39,048 nt of DNA from Prevotellaceae bacterium UBA2852 (GCA_002350855.1 DEFM01000004.1:1-39048); one strand, 5' to 3'; shown: positions 1-8,635, counted from the first letter of the stretch. The notes: generated from the sequence alone by a model not told the origin. Program-made: numbers and translations.

Positions 1-90
1 GCTGATGGTTACATCAACTATGTGAAGGGTGCTAATGTAGCTGGATTCATGAAGGTTGCAAGTGCCATGATGAGCCAGGGCATTGTGTAA
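1..90 (+). CDS. gdhA: Glutamate dehydrogenase (NADP type), C-terminal end only
   Basis: The window opens inside this gene. The last 29 residues, with NYVKGANVAGFMKVA and a terminal GIV before TAA, match the C-terminus of hexameric NADP-specific glutamate dehydrogenase, which interconverts 2-oxoglutarate plus ammonium and glutamate. Only the end is visible, so catalytic residues cannot be checked. The final codons and the stop lie in a 30-bp sequence repeated exactly 49 bp downstream. A strong terminator follows at about 238-286. Confidence 0.8.
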   Translation, partial: ADGYINYVKGANVAGFMKVASAMMSQGIV

Positions 91-157
91 ACTAGACGAA
101 GTCAAGGTTATCACAATGATGTCGTTAGGCATTGTGTAAACTAGACGAAGTCAAGGT
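79..157 (+). repeat. Exact 30-bp direct repeat spanning the gdhA stop codon
   Basis: Positions 79-108 and 128-157 are identical over 30 bases, a period of 49. The first copy contains the last gdhA codons and TAA. A shorter third match, GGTATTGTGTAA, lies at 182-193. The pattern looks like a local duplication of the gene's 3' end into its untranslated region. Confidence 0.85.
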
Positions 158-237
158 ACACAAAGCTATGAGGTAACTCAGGGTATTGTGTAATACAAGA
201 ACGTTAAAATACAACACAATTCATAGCTAAACCAAGG

Positions 238-286
238 AATGGTGCGGTTTTTCTTCGAAGAATTGCACCATTCTTATTTTTTTTTT
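238..286 (+). terminator. Rho-independent terminator after gdhA
   Basis: AATGGTGC (238-245) pairs with GCACCATT (265-272). An inner CTTCGAAG palindrome sits in the loop, and a T-rich run follows to 286. Confidence 0.85.
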
Positions 287-295
287 GTAAATTTG
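263..295 (+). promoter_or_regulatory. Bacteroidetes-type promoter for serS
   Basis: TAAATTTG (288-295) matches the TAnnTTTG -7 consensus. A TTG at 263-265 could serve as the -33 element but is slightly far away. It overlaps the gdhA terminator and lies about 28 bp before the serS ATG. Confidence 0.6.
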
Positions 296-323
296 CAGGC
301 AAAATTAAAAATACGATAAGATT

Positions 324-1643
324 ATGCTTACACTAAAGCTCATTACTGAGGAAACAGACCGCGTGATTCGCGGATTGGAAAAGAAACACTTCAAGGGTGC
401 ACGCGAGGCTATCGACGAGGTGCTTAGCGTTGACAAGAAGCGCCGTGAGGCCCAGCAACAGCTGGACAAGAACCTGAGCGAAGCCAAGAAGATGGCCGCC
501 CAGATTGGTGGACTGATGAAAGAAGGCAAAAAGGCTGAGGCTGACGCTATCAAGGCACAGGTTTCAGAGATGAAGGAAACCAACAAGCAACTGGAGGAAA
601 CCATGACGAAGGCTCAGGAGGAAATGACACGTCTGTTGTGCCAGATTCCTAACATTCCTTACGACGAGGTGCCTGAAGGCAGTGCCGCTGAGGACAACCA
701 CGTGGTAAAGTCGAACCTGAAGGAGTGTACCGACAAGGATACCGTTGGCAATTGGGACGTGAACCCACAGTTGGGTCTGGCTAATCCACTGCCCCACTGG
801 GAACTGGCCAAGAAATATAACCTCATCGACTTCGATCTGGGCGTGAAGATTACGGGTGCTGGTTTTCCCGTATATATCGGCAAGGGTGCTCAGTTGCAGC
901 GTGCACTGATTAACTTCTTCCTAGACGAGGCTCGCAAGAGTGGATACACAGAGATTATGCCTCCTACAGTGGTGAATGCTGCCTCAGGTTATGGAACGGG
1001 TCAGTTGCCCGACAAGGAAGGTCAGATGTATCATTGTGAGGTAGACGATTTCTATCTCATTCCTACCGCTGAGGTGCCCGTAACGAACATCTATCGCGAC
1101 GTGATTTTGGACGAGGCCCAATTGCCCATCAAGAACTGCGCCTACACCGAATGTTTCCGCCGCGAGGCTGGCTCATATGGTAAGGATGTTCGCGGTCTGA
1201 ACCGTCTGCATGAGTTCTCGAAGATTGAAATTGTACGCATCGACAAGCCCGAACACTCAAAGGAGAGCCATAAGGAGATGCTGGAGCATGTAGAGGGATT
1301 GCTGAAGAAACTGGAACTGCCCTATCGCATTCTGTTGCTTTGTGGTGGTGATCAGAGCTTTACTTCCGCTATCTGCTACGACTTCGAGGTTTACTCAGAG
1401 GCTCAAGGTCGCTGGCTCGAGGTATCAAGCGTCAGCAACTTCGATACTTATCAGGCCAACCGTTTGAAGTGCCGCTATCGCAATGCCGAGACCAAGAAGA
1501 CTGAGCTCTGCCACACGCTGAACGGTTCAGCACTGGCTCTGCCCCGCATCGTGGCCGCAATCCTGGAGAACAACCAGACAGAAAACGGCATCAAGATTCC
1601 ACGTGCATTGGTTCCTTACACGGGTTTCGAAGTGATAGATTAA
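324..1643 (+). CDS. serS: Seryl-tRNA synthetase
   Basis: Charges tRNA-Ser (and tRNA-Sec where present) with serine in the cytoplasm. The 439-residue length fits bacterial SerRS. Residues about 30-105 are a charged heptad-rich region corresponding to the long antiparallel coiled-coil arm that grips the tRNA. The class II core follows: the TAE serine-binding motif (248-250), motif 2 starting FRREAGSYGKDVRG (278-291), and motif 3 around TLNGSALALPR (398-408). The start is the first ATG after the promoter. Monocistronic: a separate promoter precedes the next gene. No irregularity was seen. Confidence 0.97.
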   Translation: MLTLKLITEETDRVIRGLEKKHFKGAREAIDEVLSVDKKRREAQQQLDKNLSEAKKMAAQIGGLMKEGKKAEADAIKAQVSEMKETNKQLEETMTKAQEEMTRLLCQIPNIPYDEVPEGSAAEDNHVVKSNLKECTDKDTVGNWDVNPQLGLANPLPHWELAKKYNLIDFDLGVKITGAGFPVYIGKGAQLQRALINFFLDEARKSGYTEIMPPTVVNAASGYGTGQLPDKEGQMYHCEVDDFYLIPTAEVPVTNIYRDVILDEAQLPIKNCAYTECFRREAGSYGKDVRGLNRLHEFSKIEIVRIDKPEHSKESHKEMLEHVEGLLKKLELPYRILLLCGGDQSFTSAICYDFEVYSEAQGRWLEVSSVSNFDTYQANRLKCRYRNAETKKTELCHTLNGSALALPRIVAAILENNQTENGIKIPRALVPYTGFEVID

Positions 1644-1684
1644 TAGAATAATGTGTTAGATAAATATAATTTCAAGTATTTTTC

Positions 1685-1715
1685 TTTGCAATTCAATATA
1701 CTTTTTGTATTTTTG
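1685..1715 (+). promoter_or_regulatory. Promoter of the cytidylate-kinase-like gene
   Basis: TTTG (1685-1688) and TATTTTTG (1708-1715) are separated by 19 bp, an ideal Bacteroidetes -33/-7 pair. The ATG follows at 1768. Confidence 0.75.
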
Positions 1716-1767
1716 CATGCAGAAATAAACGAAAGAAAGTTAATTATTTACCCTAAAACCCAATAAT

Positions 1768-2412
1768 ATGGACAAAAATCAGAAGTATGTCATCACAATC
1801 AACCGTGAATTAGGTAGTGGTGGACGCACAGTCGGCAGAAAGCTGGCCGAGAAACTGAATGTAGCTTACTATGATAAGCTGCTGATTAACGAACTGAAAA
1901 GTAAATTCCAACTGGACACCAACCAGATTGAGAAACTGAAGAGTGGTAAGAGCGACTGGTGGCGCGAGTTCATTAATGCAGCCATGTATATGGGTCAGGG
2001 CATGAACGAACTATGGTACTATCAGCGCATGACCGGTCAGGACGGTTCGCTGATAACCAGTAGCGATATGTTCAAGGTTGAGAAGGAAATTCTTGAAAAG
2101 GCTGCTGAGGAATCATCTTGTGTGATTGCAGGACGTTCGGGTTTCAGCATCTTCGCTAACCACCCCAACCACTTGAGCATCTTCATTCAGGCACCTCTTG
2201 AGCTCCGCATCCAGCGTATCATGGGCAAGCAGAACCTGACACACGAAGAGGCTGAGAAGGTGATTCAGAAAGTGGACGGTATGCGTGAGGCTTACGTGAA
2301 GAAATATACAGGAACCTCTCGTTACGACACTCGTAACTATGACCTTGTATTCAACATTGCTGGCAAGACTGAGGACGAGATTGTAGAGCAGATTCTCCAG
2401 TTCATTGGATAA
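1768..2412 (+). CDS. Cytidylate kinase-like family protein
   Basis: The 214-residue protein opens with an ITINRELGSGGRTVG segment (residues 9-23), the P-loop of the Cytidylate_kin2 family, which is related to CMP kinases. A phosphate-donor kinase fold is therefore expected, probably acting on a nucleotide or small molecule. Members are widespread in Bacteroidales, and their real substrate is not established as far as I know. A canonical cmk would also be needed elsewhere in the genome. It stands alone between its own promoter and a strong hairpin terminator. The family is confident, the substrate is not. Confidence 0.85.
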   Translation: MDKNQKYVITINRELGSGGRTVGRKLAEKLNVAYYDKLLINELKSKFQLDTNQIEKLKSGKSDWWREFINAAMYMGQGMNELWYYQRMTGQDGSLITSSDMFKVEKEILEKAAEESSCVIAGRSGFSIFANHPNHLSIFIQAPLELRIQRIMGKQNLTHEEAEKVIQKVDGMREAYVKKYTGTSRYDTRNYDLVFNIAGKTEDEIVEQILQFIG

Positions 2413-2443
2413 TCAACGTTTCTTCAACATCATGAATAATGTC

Positions 2444-2487
2444 AAAAAGCAAAAGAATGTGATGATTTCTTTTGCTTTTTGGTTTTA
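2444..2487 (+). terminator. Rho-independent terminator
   Basis: A 14-bp perfect stem, AAAAAGCAAAAGAA (2444-2457) with TTCTTTTGCTTTTT (2467-2480), is followed by GGTTTTATTT. It ends transcription of the kinase-like gene. Confidence 0.85.
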
Positions 2488-2553
2488 TTTTAGTAACTTT
2501 GGCTTCGCCGAACTTACCGAGCACTCGAAAATGCAAGAAAAATAAGCTTTTTC

Positions 2554-2584
2554 TTTGCATTTTTCTCGTTTTTTAGTAACTTTG
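2554..2584 (+). promoter_or_regulatory. Promoter deciding the start of the Nfn-like gene
   Basis: TTTG (2554-2557) and TAACTTTG (2577-2584) are 19 bp apart. Transcription would begin near 2591, so an upstream in-frame ATG at 2555 lies outside the mRNA and the real start is the ATG at 2615. A second TAACTTTG at 2494-2501 may be an additional upstream promoter. Confidence 0.75.
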
Positions 2585-2614
2585 CAACCAAATTGCAAAC
2601 CAAACAAAGGAATT

Positions 2615-4972
2615 ATGAATAAAATTGTAAGGAAAGAACAATTTTCTGAAAAAGTCTTTCTCTTTGAAATCGAAGCTCCGCTGATTGCCAAGAGTCGCAA
2701 GGCGGGCAATTTCGTAATCGTTCGTGTAGACCAGAAGGGTGAGCGTATGCCCTTGACCATTGCTGGTGCCGATATTGACAAAGGCACCATCATACTGGTG
2801 GTACAGATGGTCGGTCTATCATCAAAGAAGCTCTGTGCACTGAACGTGGGCGACGGTGTAGCCGATGTCGTAGGTCCTTTGGGTAATCCTACCCACATCG
2901 AGAATTACGGTACAGTGGTATGTGCCGGTGGTGGACTGGGTGTAGCTCCTATGTTGCCCATTATCCAGGCTCTGAAGGCAGCAGGCAACCGTGTACTTTC
3001 TGTAATGGCTGGTCGTTCGAAGGATTTGATTATCCTAGAAGATAAAGTTCGTGAATCGTCTGACGAGGTCATTATCATGACCGACGACGGTTCATACGGC
3101 GAGAAAGGTGTAGTAACCGTTGGTATTGAGAAATTCATTGAACAGGAGCCTCATGTAGATAAGGTATTTGCCATTGGCCCTCCTATCATGATGAAGTTCT
3201 CAAACCTTACCGCCCAAAAACACGGCATTCCCTGTGAGGTATCGCTGAACACCATTATGGTGGACGGTACAGGTATGTGTGGTGCATGTCGTCTGACCAT
3301 TGGTGGTAAGACCAAGTTTGTCTGCATTGACGGTCCTGAGTTCGATGGTGCTCTGGTTGACTGGGACGAGATGTTCAAGCGCATGAACACCTTCAAGCGT
3401 GAGGAACAGGAAGAACTGGCCCACTACGAGGAGCACTTATGCACAGGTAGCGATTCAGTTGCTACCAACGCTCCTACTACCGATGTCGTGATGGACAGTG
3501 ACCCCACCAATGATACCATTGAAGTGCTGACCGACCGTGACGCCGAATGGCGTAAGGAACTGCGTGCTTCGATGAAGCCCAAAGAGCGTACGGCCATTGA
3601 GCGTGTGGTAATGCCTGAGCTTGATCCCGTTTATCGTGCGACCACTCGTACAGAGGAAGTAAATATCGGACTGACCAAGGAGATGGCAATGACTGAGGCT
3701 AAGCGTTGTCTGGACTGTGCCAAGCCATCGTGCGTAGAGGGTTGTCCTGTGAACATCAATATCCCATCGTTCGTAAAGAACATTGAGCGCGGTCAGTTCC
3801 TGGCTGCTGCCAAGGTATTGAAGAACACCTCTGCCCTACCCGCTGTATGCGGTCGTGTTTGTCCTCAGGAGAAGCAATGTGAGAGCAAGTGTATCCATCT
3901 GAAGATGAACGAGCCCGCTGTAGCTATCGGTTATTTAGAGCGTTTCGCTGCCGACTACGAGCGTGAAAGCGGCAACATCAGTTTGCCTGAGATTGCTCCT
4001 GCCAACGGCATCAAGATTGCTGTCGTAGGTTCTGGTCCTGCAGGACTGAGCTTCGCTGGCGATATGGTGAAGAAGGGTTACGATGTATATGTTTTCGAGG
4101 CACTACACGAGATTGGTGGTGTGCTGAAATACGGTATTCCAGAGTTCCGTCTGCCTAACAAGATTGTTGACGTAGAAATCGAGAACCTCGCCAAGATGGG
4201 TGTTCACTTCCAGACCGACGTGATTGTAGGCAAGACCATTAGCGTGGAGACATTGGAGAAACAAGGATTCAAGGGCATTTTCGTAGGTTCTGGTGCAGGT
4301 CTGCCTAACTTCATGGGTATTCCTGGTGAGAACGCTATCAACATCATGTCATCAAACGAGTATCTGACTCGTGTGAACTTGATGGATGCAGCCAATCCAA
4401 CAACAGATACACCTATCAATTTGGGTAAGAACGTACTCGTAGTTGGTGGTGGTAATACTGCTATGGACTCTTGTCGTACGGCAAAACGTCTGGGTGGTAA
4501 TGTTACCCTGGTTTATCGTCGTTCAGAACAGGAAATGCCTGCACGTCTGGAGGAAGTGAAGCACGCTAAGGAGGAAGGAATCTCATTCCTCACACTGCAC
4601 AATCCTATCGAGTATATTGCCGATGAGCAAGGTGCTGTGAAGCAGGCTGTTCTGCAGGTTATGGAGCTGGGCGAGCCTGATGCTTCTGGTCGTCGTAGTC
4701 CAGTTCCCGTAGAAGGTAAAACCGTTACACTGGACGTTGACCAGGTTATCGTAGCCGTTGGTGTTTCACCCAACCCATTGGTTCCAAAGTCTATTGAAGG
4801 ACTGGAACTGGGTCGCAAGAATACCATCGTGGTAAACGAAGGCATGCAGTCGGCTCGTAGTGAAATATTTGCAGGTGGCGATATCGTTCGTGGTGGTGCT
4901 ACTGTCATTTTGGCTATGGGTGACGGTCGTCGCGCTGCTCAGAACATGGATGAATACCTCCAGAAAAAATAA
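2615..4972 (+). CDS. Fused NfnA/NfnB-like (DHOD-B NAD-binding subunit / NADPH glutamate synthase small subunit) oxidoreductase
   Basis: A 785-residue fusion of two flavoproteins. Residues 1 to about 275 resemble the dihydroorotate dehydrogenase B electron-transfer subunit (PyrK/NfnA/SudB): an FAD-binding RMPLTIAG segment near residue 42, NAD-binding GGLGVAP, and a C-terminal [2Fe-2S] ligand set beginning GTGMCGACR near 220. Residues from about 305 on resemble GltD/NfnB/SudA: a Cys cluster starting CLDCAKPSCVEGCP near 367, FAD-binding VVGSGPAGLSFAG near 469, and NADP-binding VVGGGNTAMD near 609. In homologues these two subunits form NADH-dependent reduced ferredoxin:NADP oxidoreductase, which bifurcates electrons. 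Here they are one chain, joined by a linker at about 275-305. Redox balancing of NADPH, ferredoxin and NADH is the likely role. True glutamate synthase activity is doubtful without a large subunit nearby. Confidence 0.9.
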   Translation: MNKIVRKEQFSEKVFLFEIEAPLIAKSRKAGNFVIVRVDQKGERMPLTIAGADIDKGTIILVVQMVGLSSKKLCALNVGDGVADVVGPLGNPTHIENYGTVVCAGGGLGVAPMLPIIQALKAAGNRVLSVMAGRSKDLIILEDKVRESSDEVIIMTDDGSYGEKGVVTVGIEKFIEQEPHVDKVFAIGPPIMMKFSNLTAQKHGIPCEVSLNTIMVDGTGMCGACRLTIGGKTKFVCIDGPEFDGALVDWDEMFKRMNTFKREEQEELAHYEEHLCTGSDSVATNAPTTDVVMDSDPTNDTIEVLTDRDAEWRKELRASMKPKERTAIERVVMPELDPVYRATTRTEEVNIGLTKEMAMTEAKRCLDCAKPSCVEGCPVNINIPSFVKNIERGQFLAAAKVLKNTSALPAVCGRVCPQEKQCESKCIHLKMNEPAVAIGYLERFAADYERESGNISLPEIAPANGIKIAVVGSGPAGLSFAGDMVKKGYDVYVFEALHEIGGVLKYGIPEFRLPNKIVDVEIENLAKMGVHFQTDVIVGKTISVETLEKQGFKGIFVGSGAGLPNFMGIPGENAINIMSSNEYLTRVNLMDAANPTTDTPINLGKNVLVVGGGNTAMDSCRTAKRLGGNVTLVYRRSEQEMPARLEEVKHAKEEGISFLTLHNPIEYIADEQGAVKQAVLQVMELGEPDASGRRSPVPVEGKTVTLDVDQVIVAVGVSPNPLVPKSIEGLELGRKNTIVVNEGMQSARSEIFAGGDIVRGGATVILAMGDGRRAAQNMDEYLQKK

Positions 4973-4976
4973 TGTG

Positions 4977-4997
4977 CTTTGCGGTTCTGCCGCAAAG
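4977..4997 (+). promoter_or_regulatory. Intercistronic hairpin
   Basis: CTTTGCGG (4977-4984) pairs perfectly with CCGCAAAG (4990-4997) around a 5-nt loop. It starts 5 bp after the Nfn-like stop, with no T-run after it. It may stabilise or process the mRNA or attenuate it weakly. Confidence 0.5.
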
Positions 4998-5005
4998 ATA
5001 ATATT

Positions 5006-5374
5006 ATGAACGGACTATATACCATTGTATTGCTCATACTAAGCAACGTGTTTATGACACTTGCTTGGTATGGGCATTTGAAACTCCAGGAAACGGGTAC
5101 TTCAAGCAACTGGCCCCTGATTGGTGTCATCACCTTTTCGTGGATGATTGCCTTTTTTGAGTATTGTTGTCAGGTGCCCGCCAATAGATTGGGCTTTGTG
5201 GAGAACGGCGGTCCCTTTAACCTCATACAGTTGAAGGTGATTCAGGAATGCATTTCGCTGGCTGTTTTCTGCGTGATAGCCAACATCATGTTCCAAGGTA
5301 CGCATCTGCACTGGAACCATATCCTGGCTTTTGTACTAATCATTTGTGCAGTCTATCTGGTGTTTATGAAATGA
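5006..5374 (+). CDS. Small DMT-like membrane protein (DUF486 family)
   Basis: A 122-residue, four-helix hydrophobic protein of the DUF486 type, related to small drug/metabolite transporters. It contains the typical MTLAWYGHLK and CQVPANRLG segments. The start is ATG 5006. A 9-residue extension to 4979 is possible but would run through a hairpin (4977-4997). The stop overlaps the next start as ATGA (5371-5374), so it is translationally coupled to the tRNA thiolase gene. No substrate is known. Confidence 0.8.
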   Translation: MNGLYTIVLLILSNVFMTLAWYGHLKLQETGTSSNWPLIGVITFSWMIAFFEYCCQVPANRLGFVENGGPFNLIQLKVIQECISLAVFCVIANIMFQGTHLHWNHILAFVLIICAVYLVFMK

Positions 5375-6120
5375 TTCTCGAGGAGAAACTTTGGAAGAGC
5401 TTTAACAAGGCTTTAGGAAAATATCAACTGATCGACGAGGACGATAAAATCCTCGTCGGTTTGTCTGGTGGCAAGGACTCGCTGTGTCTGCTGGAATTTC
5501 TGGCGCGTCGCTCCAAAATCCATGTGCCCCACTTTACGGTTGAGGCGCTACATGTCCGTATGGAGAACATCCATTACGAAACGGACACCTCCTATCTCCA
5601 GTCTTTTTGCGATAATCTTGGTGTACCTCTCCACATCGCCACCACATCGTTCGTCACCAATCCTAATGCAAGTGCAACCATTTCAGATGGTTTTCCATCG
5701 GGTAAACAAAAACCCGCTTGTTTCCTTTGTTCTTGGCAACGACGTAAGCAGCTGTTTAATCTGGCTCAAGAATTAGGTTGTACGAAAATTGCCTTAGGTC
5801 ATCATCAGGATGATATCATCCATACGGCCTTGATGAACCTAACCTTCCAAGGACATTTCTCCACCATGCCAGTTAAATTGAAGATGCGGAAAATGCCACT
5901 CACCGTTATTCGTCCACTCTGTTTGTGTCAAGAAGACGATATCCGTGTCTATGCCGAACAGCAAAACTATGAAAAACAACTGAAACTATGTCCCTATGAG
6001 CGTGAGACCAATCGAACGACAGCTCAAGAACTTTTTGACCGCATGCAACAACTGAATCCAGAGGCTCGTTACAATATTTGGGGGGCACTTGAAGCAGAAG
6101 GAAAGCTCGTAGAGTATTAA
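5371..6120 (+). CDS. ttcA: tRNA 2-thiocytidine biosynthesis protein TtcA-like
   Basis: A PP-loop ATPase of 249 residues. SGGKDS at 32-37 binds ATP to adenylate the tRNA base. CFLC (Cys117, Cys120) plus a distal Cys207 match the three cysteines that hold the [4Fe-4S] cluster in TtcA, which makes s2C32 in tRNA. The chosen start overlaps the upstream stop (ATGA). A longer frame upstream would overlap the membrane protein gene by over 120 bp and is not conserved-looking. The three-cysteine pattern favours TtcA over TilS. Confidence 0.85.
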   Translation: MILEEKLWKSFNKALGKYQLIDEDDKILVGLSGGKDSLCLLEFLARRSKIHVPHFTVEALHVRMENIHYETDTSYLQSFCDNLGVPLHIATTSFVTNPNASATISDGFPSGKQKPACFLCSWQRRKQLFNLAQELGCTKIALGHHQDDIIHTALMNLTFQGHFSTMPVKLKMRKMPLTVIRPLCLCQEDDIRVYAEQQNYEKQLKLCPYERETNRTTAQELFDRMQQLNPEARYNIWGALEAEGKLVEY

Positions 6121-6169
6121 ATAAATTTAATTGTCAATTCACAAATATACATTATTTATATTTATTTCG

Positions 6170-6177
6170 TATCTTTG
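6170..6177 (+). promoter_or_regulatory. -7 element upstream of the nucleoside phosphorylase
   Basis: TATCTTTG matches TAnnTTTG, 28 bp before the ATG at 6206. No clear TTTG lies at the ideal -33 distance. Confidence 0.6.
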
Positions 6178-6205
6178 CCTTATTAAATAACTAATTTGTA
6201 ATACT

Positions 6206-7081
6206 ATGGCAAAGAAACATTTCCCCGAATCAGAATTGATTATCAATGGTGATGGTTCATGTTTCCATCTTCATCTGAAGCCCGAATTCCTGGCTGACCG
6301 TGTTGTTCTTGTTGGCGACCCTGCCCGTGTGAATACCGTTGCTGCTCATTTTGACAGCATTGAGCATGAGGTAAGCAGTCGCGAGTTCCATACCATCACA
6401 GGTATGTATAAAGGAAAGCGCATTACCTGCCAATCGCATGGTATTGGTTGTGACAACATTGATATCGTCGTGAACGAGCTTGACACATTGGCAAACATCG
6501 ACTACAACACTCGCGAGGAGAAGCCTGAGCACCGCACTCTGACAATGGTACGTATCGGTACCTGTGGTGGTTTGCAACCTTTTACACCTACAGGATCGTT
6601 CATCGCTTCTGTTAAGAGTATCGGTTTCGATGGTCTGCTAAACTTCTATGCAGGACGTAACGAGGTGTGCGACCTGAAGATGGAAGAGGCATTCAAGAAG
6701 CACATGGATTGGAACCCTATCAAGGGTGCTCCTTATGTAGCTGTAGCAGATCGTGAACTCATCGACCGTATTGCTGCTGACGATATGGTAAAGGGTTACA
6801 CTGTAGCCTGCGGTGGTTTCTATGGTCCTCAGGGACGTCAGCTCCGCGCTGCTGTGGGTGATCCAGACCAGAACAAGAAGATTGAAGCCTTCGAGTATGA
6901 GGGCATGAAGATTTGTAACTTCGAAATGGAGTCTTCTGCTTTGGCTGGTCTTGCAGCCCTGTTGGGTCACCACGCTATGACTTGCTGCATGGTAATTGCT
7001 AACCGTTTTGCCAAGAAGATGAATACCGATTATAAGAGCTCTATCGATACCATTATCCAGAAGGTTCTCGACCGCATCTAA
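6206..7081 (+). CDS. Nucleoside phosphorylase, uridine phosphorylase-like
   Basis: A 291-residue member of the PNP_UDP superfamily. Recognisable blocks are the phosphate-binding VLVGDPARV (residues 34-42), the MVRIGTCGGL strand-loop, and CNFEMESSAL, which carries the ribose-binding Glu-Met-Glu-Ser. The family cleaves nucleosides with phosphate to give base plus (deoxy)ribose-1-phosphate. The sequence best resembles uridine-phosphorylase-like proteins of Bacteroidales, but specificity cannot be fixed by eye. Its TAA abuts the mnmE ATG with no spacer, so the two genes are probably co-translated. Confidence 0.85.
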   Translation: MAKKHFPESELIINGDGSCFHLHLKPEFLADRVVLVGDPARVNTVAAHFDSIEHEVSSREFHTITGMYKGKRITCQSHGIGCDNIDIVVNELDTLANIDYNTREEKPEHRTLTMVRIGTCGGLQPFTPTGSFIASVKSIGFDGLLNFYAGRNEVCDLKMEEAFKKHMDWNPIKGAPYVAVADRELIDRIAADDMVKGYTVACGGFYGPQGRQLRAAVGDPDQNKKIEAFEYEGMKICNFEMESSALAGLAALLGHHAMTCCMVIANRFAKKMNTDYKSSIDTIIQKVLDRI

Positions 7082-8440
7082 ATGAACGAAACAATATGTG
7101 CTTTGGCCACCGCCCCTGGTGGTGCATTAGGAATTATCAGAATCTCAGGTGTTCAGGCACTTGAGATTCTTTCTCGTATATTTACCAAAGACCTCACGAC
7201 AGCTCAGCCCAATACCATTCACTATGGTCACATCGTAGAGAATTTGGCAATTCCGTCTTCACAACTCATTGACGAAGTATTAGTCAGCGTTTTCTGTGCT
7301 CCTCACAGCTATACAGGCGAAGATAGTGCAGAAATATCCTGTCATGGCTCGAGCTATATATTAAATAAGGTGTTAGAGCTATTAGTAAAAAACGGGTGTC
7401 GTATAGCCAATCCCGGCGAATACACCATGCGCGCCTACCTCAACGGCAAACTCGACCTCAGCCAAGCCGAGGCTGTAGCCGACTTGATAGCCTCCAGTAA
7501 TCAGGCAACTCACCAGATGGCCATGAGCCAACTGCGTGGTGGCATATCCTCAAAACTTTCACAGTTGCGTGAACAACTGCTCAAACTCACCTCACTACTC
7601 GAGTTGGAGCTCGACTTCTCCGACCATGAGGACCTGGAGTTCGCTGACCGTACGGAACTAAGCAATCTTGCAAATAAAATTGACAATCACATCAATCATC
7701 TCGCCCACTCTTTCGAGACAGGCCAGGCCATTAAGCAAGGCATTCCTGTGGCCATTGTGGGCAAGACCAACGTAGGCAAGTCCACCCTGCTCAATCGCCT
7801 ATTGAAGGACGACCGTGCCATCGTATCAGACATACACGGCACCACACGCGATACCATCGAAGACACTATCAACATTCAAGGCATCACCTTCCGTTTTATC
7901 GACACAGCTGGCATCCGTCAGACCACCAATGAAATCGAGAAAATAGGCATCAGCCGTACTATTTCCGCCATTCAGAAGTCTCGAATTGTACTTTGGGTTA
8001 TCGACCAAGAACCAACAAACGAAGAGATTAATAACATCGTACAACAGACTGAAAACAAAAGTGTTATTGTCGTTTGTAACAAATCTGACTTAAACGAATA
8101 TCACCATTTTACAATTGTTAATTTTCCCTTAATAACCATTTCAGCCAAACACAACACTAACATTGGCGACTTGGAGTCTGCCATCTACAAAGCAGCTAAT
8201 ATCCCCACCCTGACCGATACTGACGTCATCGTCACAAATGCCCGCCATTACGATGCCCTCATCCGGGCCAAGGAACATTTACAACGAGTCATCGAGGGTC
8301 TGAACCAACAATTAAGTGGTGACCTCCTTTCCGAAGATCTTCGCCTGACACTCGACACCCTTTCCGAAATCACAGGAGGGCAGATAACCACCAACGAAGT
8401 ATTAGGAAATATCTTTAAAAATTTCTGCGTGGGAAAGTAG
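7082..8440 (+). CDS. mnmE: tRNA uridine-5-carboxymethylaminomethyl modification GTPase MnmE
   Basis: With MnmG, modifies the wobble uridine (U34) of several tRNAs. Length is 452 residues, against 454 in E. coli. The N-terminal folate-binding domain is followed by a G domain with G1 GKTNVGKS (227-234), G2 TT (254-255), G3 DTAG (274-277) and G4 NKSD (333-336). The obligatory C-terminal Cys-Val-Gly-Lys is intact (449-452). These last codons and the TAG form the left 17-bp copy of the direct repeat flanking the downstream integrated element. The gene was used as an attachment site and remains functional. Confidence 0.97.
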   Translation: MNETICALATAPGGALGIIRISGVQALEILSRIFTKDLTTAQPNTIHYGHIVENLAIPSSQLIDEVLVSVFCAPHSYTGEDSAEISCHGSSYILNKVLELLVKNGCRIANPGEYTMRAYLNGKLDLSQAEAVADLIASSNQATHQMAMSQLRGGISSKLSQLREQLLKLTSLLELELDFSDHEDLEFADRTELSNLANKIDNHINHLAHSFETGQAIKQGIPVAIVGKTNVGKSTLLNRLLKDDRAIVSDIHGTTRDTIEDTINIQGITFRFIDTAGIRQTTNEIEKIGISRTISAIQKSRIVLWVIDQEPTNEEINNIVQQTENKSVIVVCNKSDLNEYHHFTIVNFPLITISAKHNTNIGDLESAIYKAANIPTLTDTDVIVTNARHYDALIRAKEHLQRVIEGLNQQLSGDLLSEDLRLTLDTLSEITGGQITTNEVLGNIFKNFCVGK

Positions 8441-8441
8441 A
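8425..8441 (+). repeat. attL core, 17-bp repeat
   Basis: CTGCGTGGGAAAGTAGA covers the codons for Cys-Val-Gly-Lys-stop of mnmE plus one base. It is identical to 19397-19413, and the bases just outside differ on both sides. Confidence 0.88.
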
Positions 8442-8516
8442 ATACGATTAACGGTAATCACTCGATATTAATCGATATTAGTTAAATCACTCACTTTCAA
8501 CCATTTCCACACTCGC

Positions 8517-8552
8517 AATATCATCAGCGTTAATCGTTGGTGATATTTTTTT
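8517..8552 (+). terminator. Hairpin with T-run downstream of mnmE
   Basis: AATATCATCAGCG (8517-8529) pairs with CGTTGGTGATATT (8535-8547, with two G-U pairs), followed by TTTTT. It lies inside the element, so the element supplies the terminator behind mnmE. Confidence 0.7.
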
Positions 8553-8560
8553 CGCTCATT

Positions 8561-8579
8561 TTTGTACGTTATTTGTACG
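8561..8579 (+). repeat. Two TTTGTACG direct repeats, possible integrase arm sites
   Basis: TTTGTACG occurs at 8561-8568 and 8572-8579 (11-bp period). A third copy lies near the other end at 19348-19355. Short repeats near both ends of a tyrosine-recombinase element are typical of arm-type binding sites. Confidence 0.45.
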
Positions 8580-8635
8580 TCGGGAAAAATCCCAACGTCG
8601 GCAAATGCTCACTCAATGTCTCCGACTGGAACATG

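Noticed and set aside
2555..2614. N-terminal extension of the Nfn-like fusion
   Set aside because: The promoter at 2554-2584 lies within it, so it would not be transcribed. The family N-terminus begins at 2615.
5248..5370. Longer start for the TtcA-like gene
   Set aside because: It overlaps the membrane protein gene in another frame. The ATGA overlap at 5371 gives the expected TtcA length.
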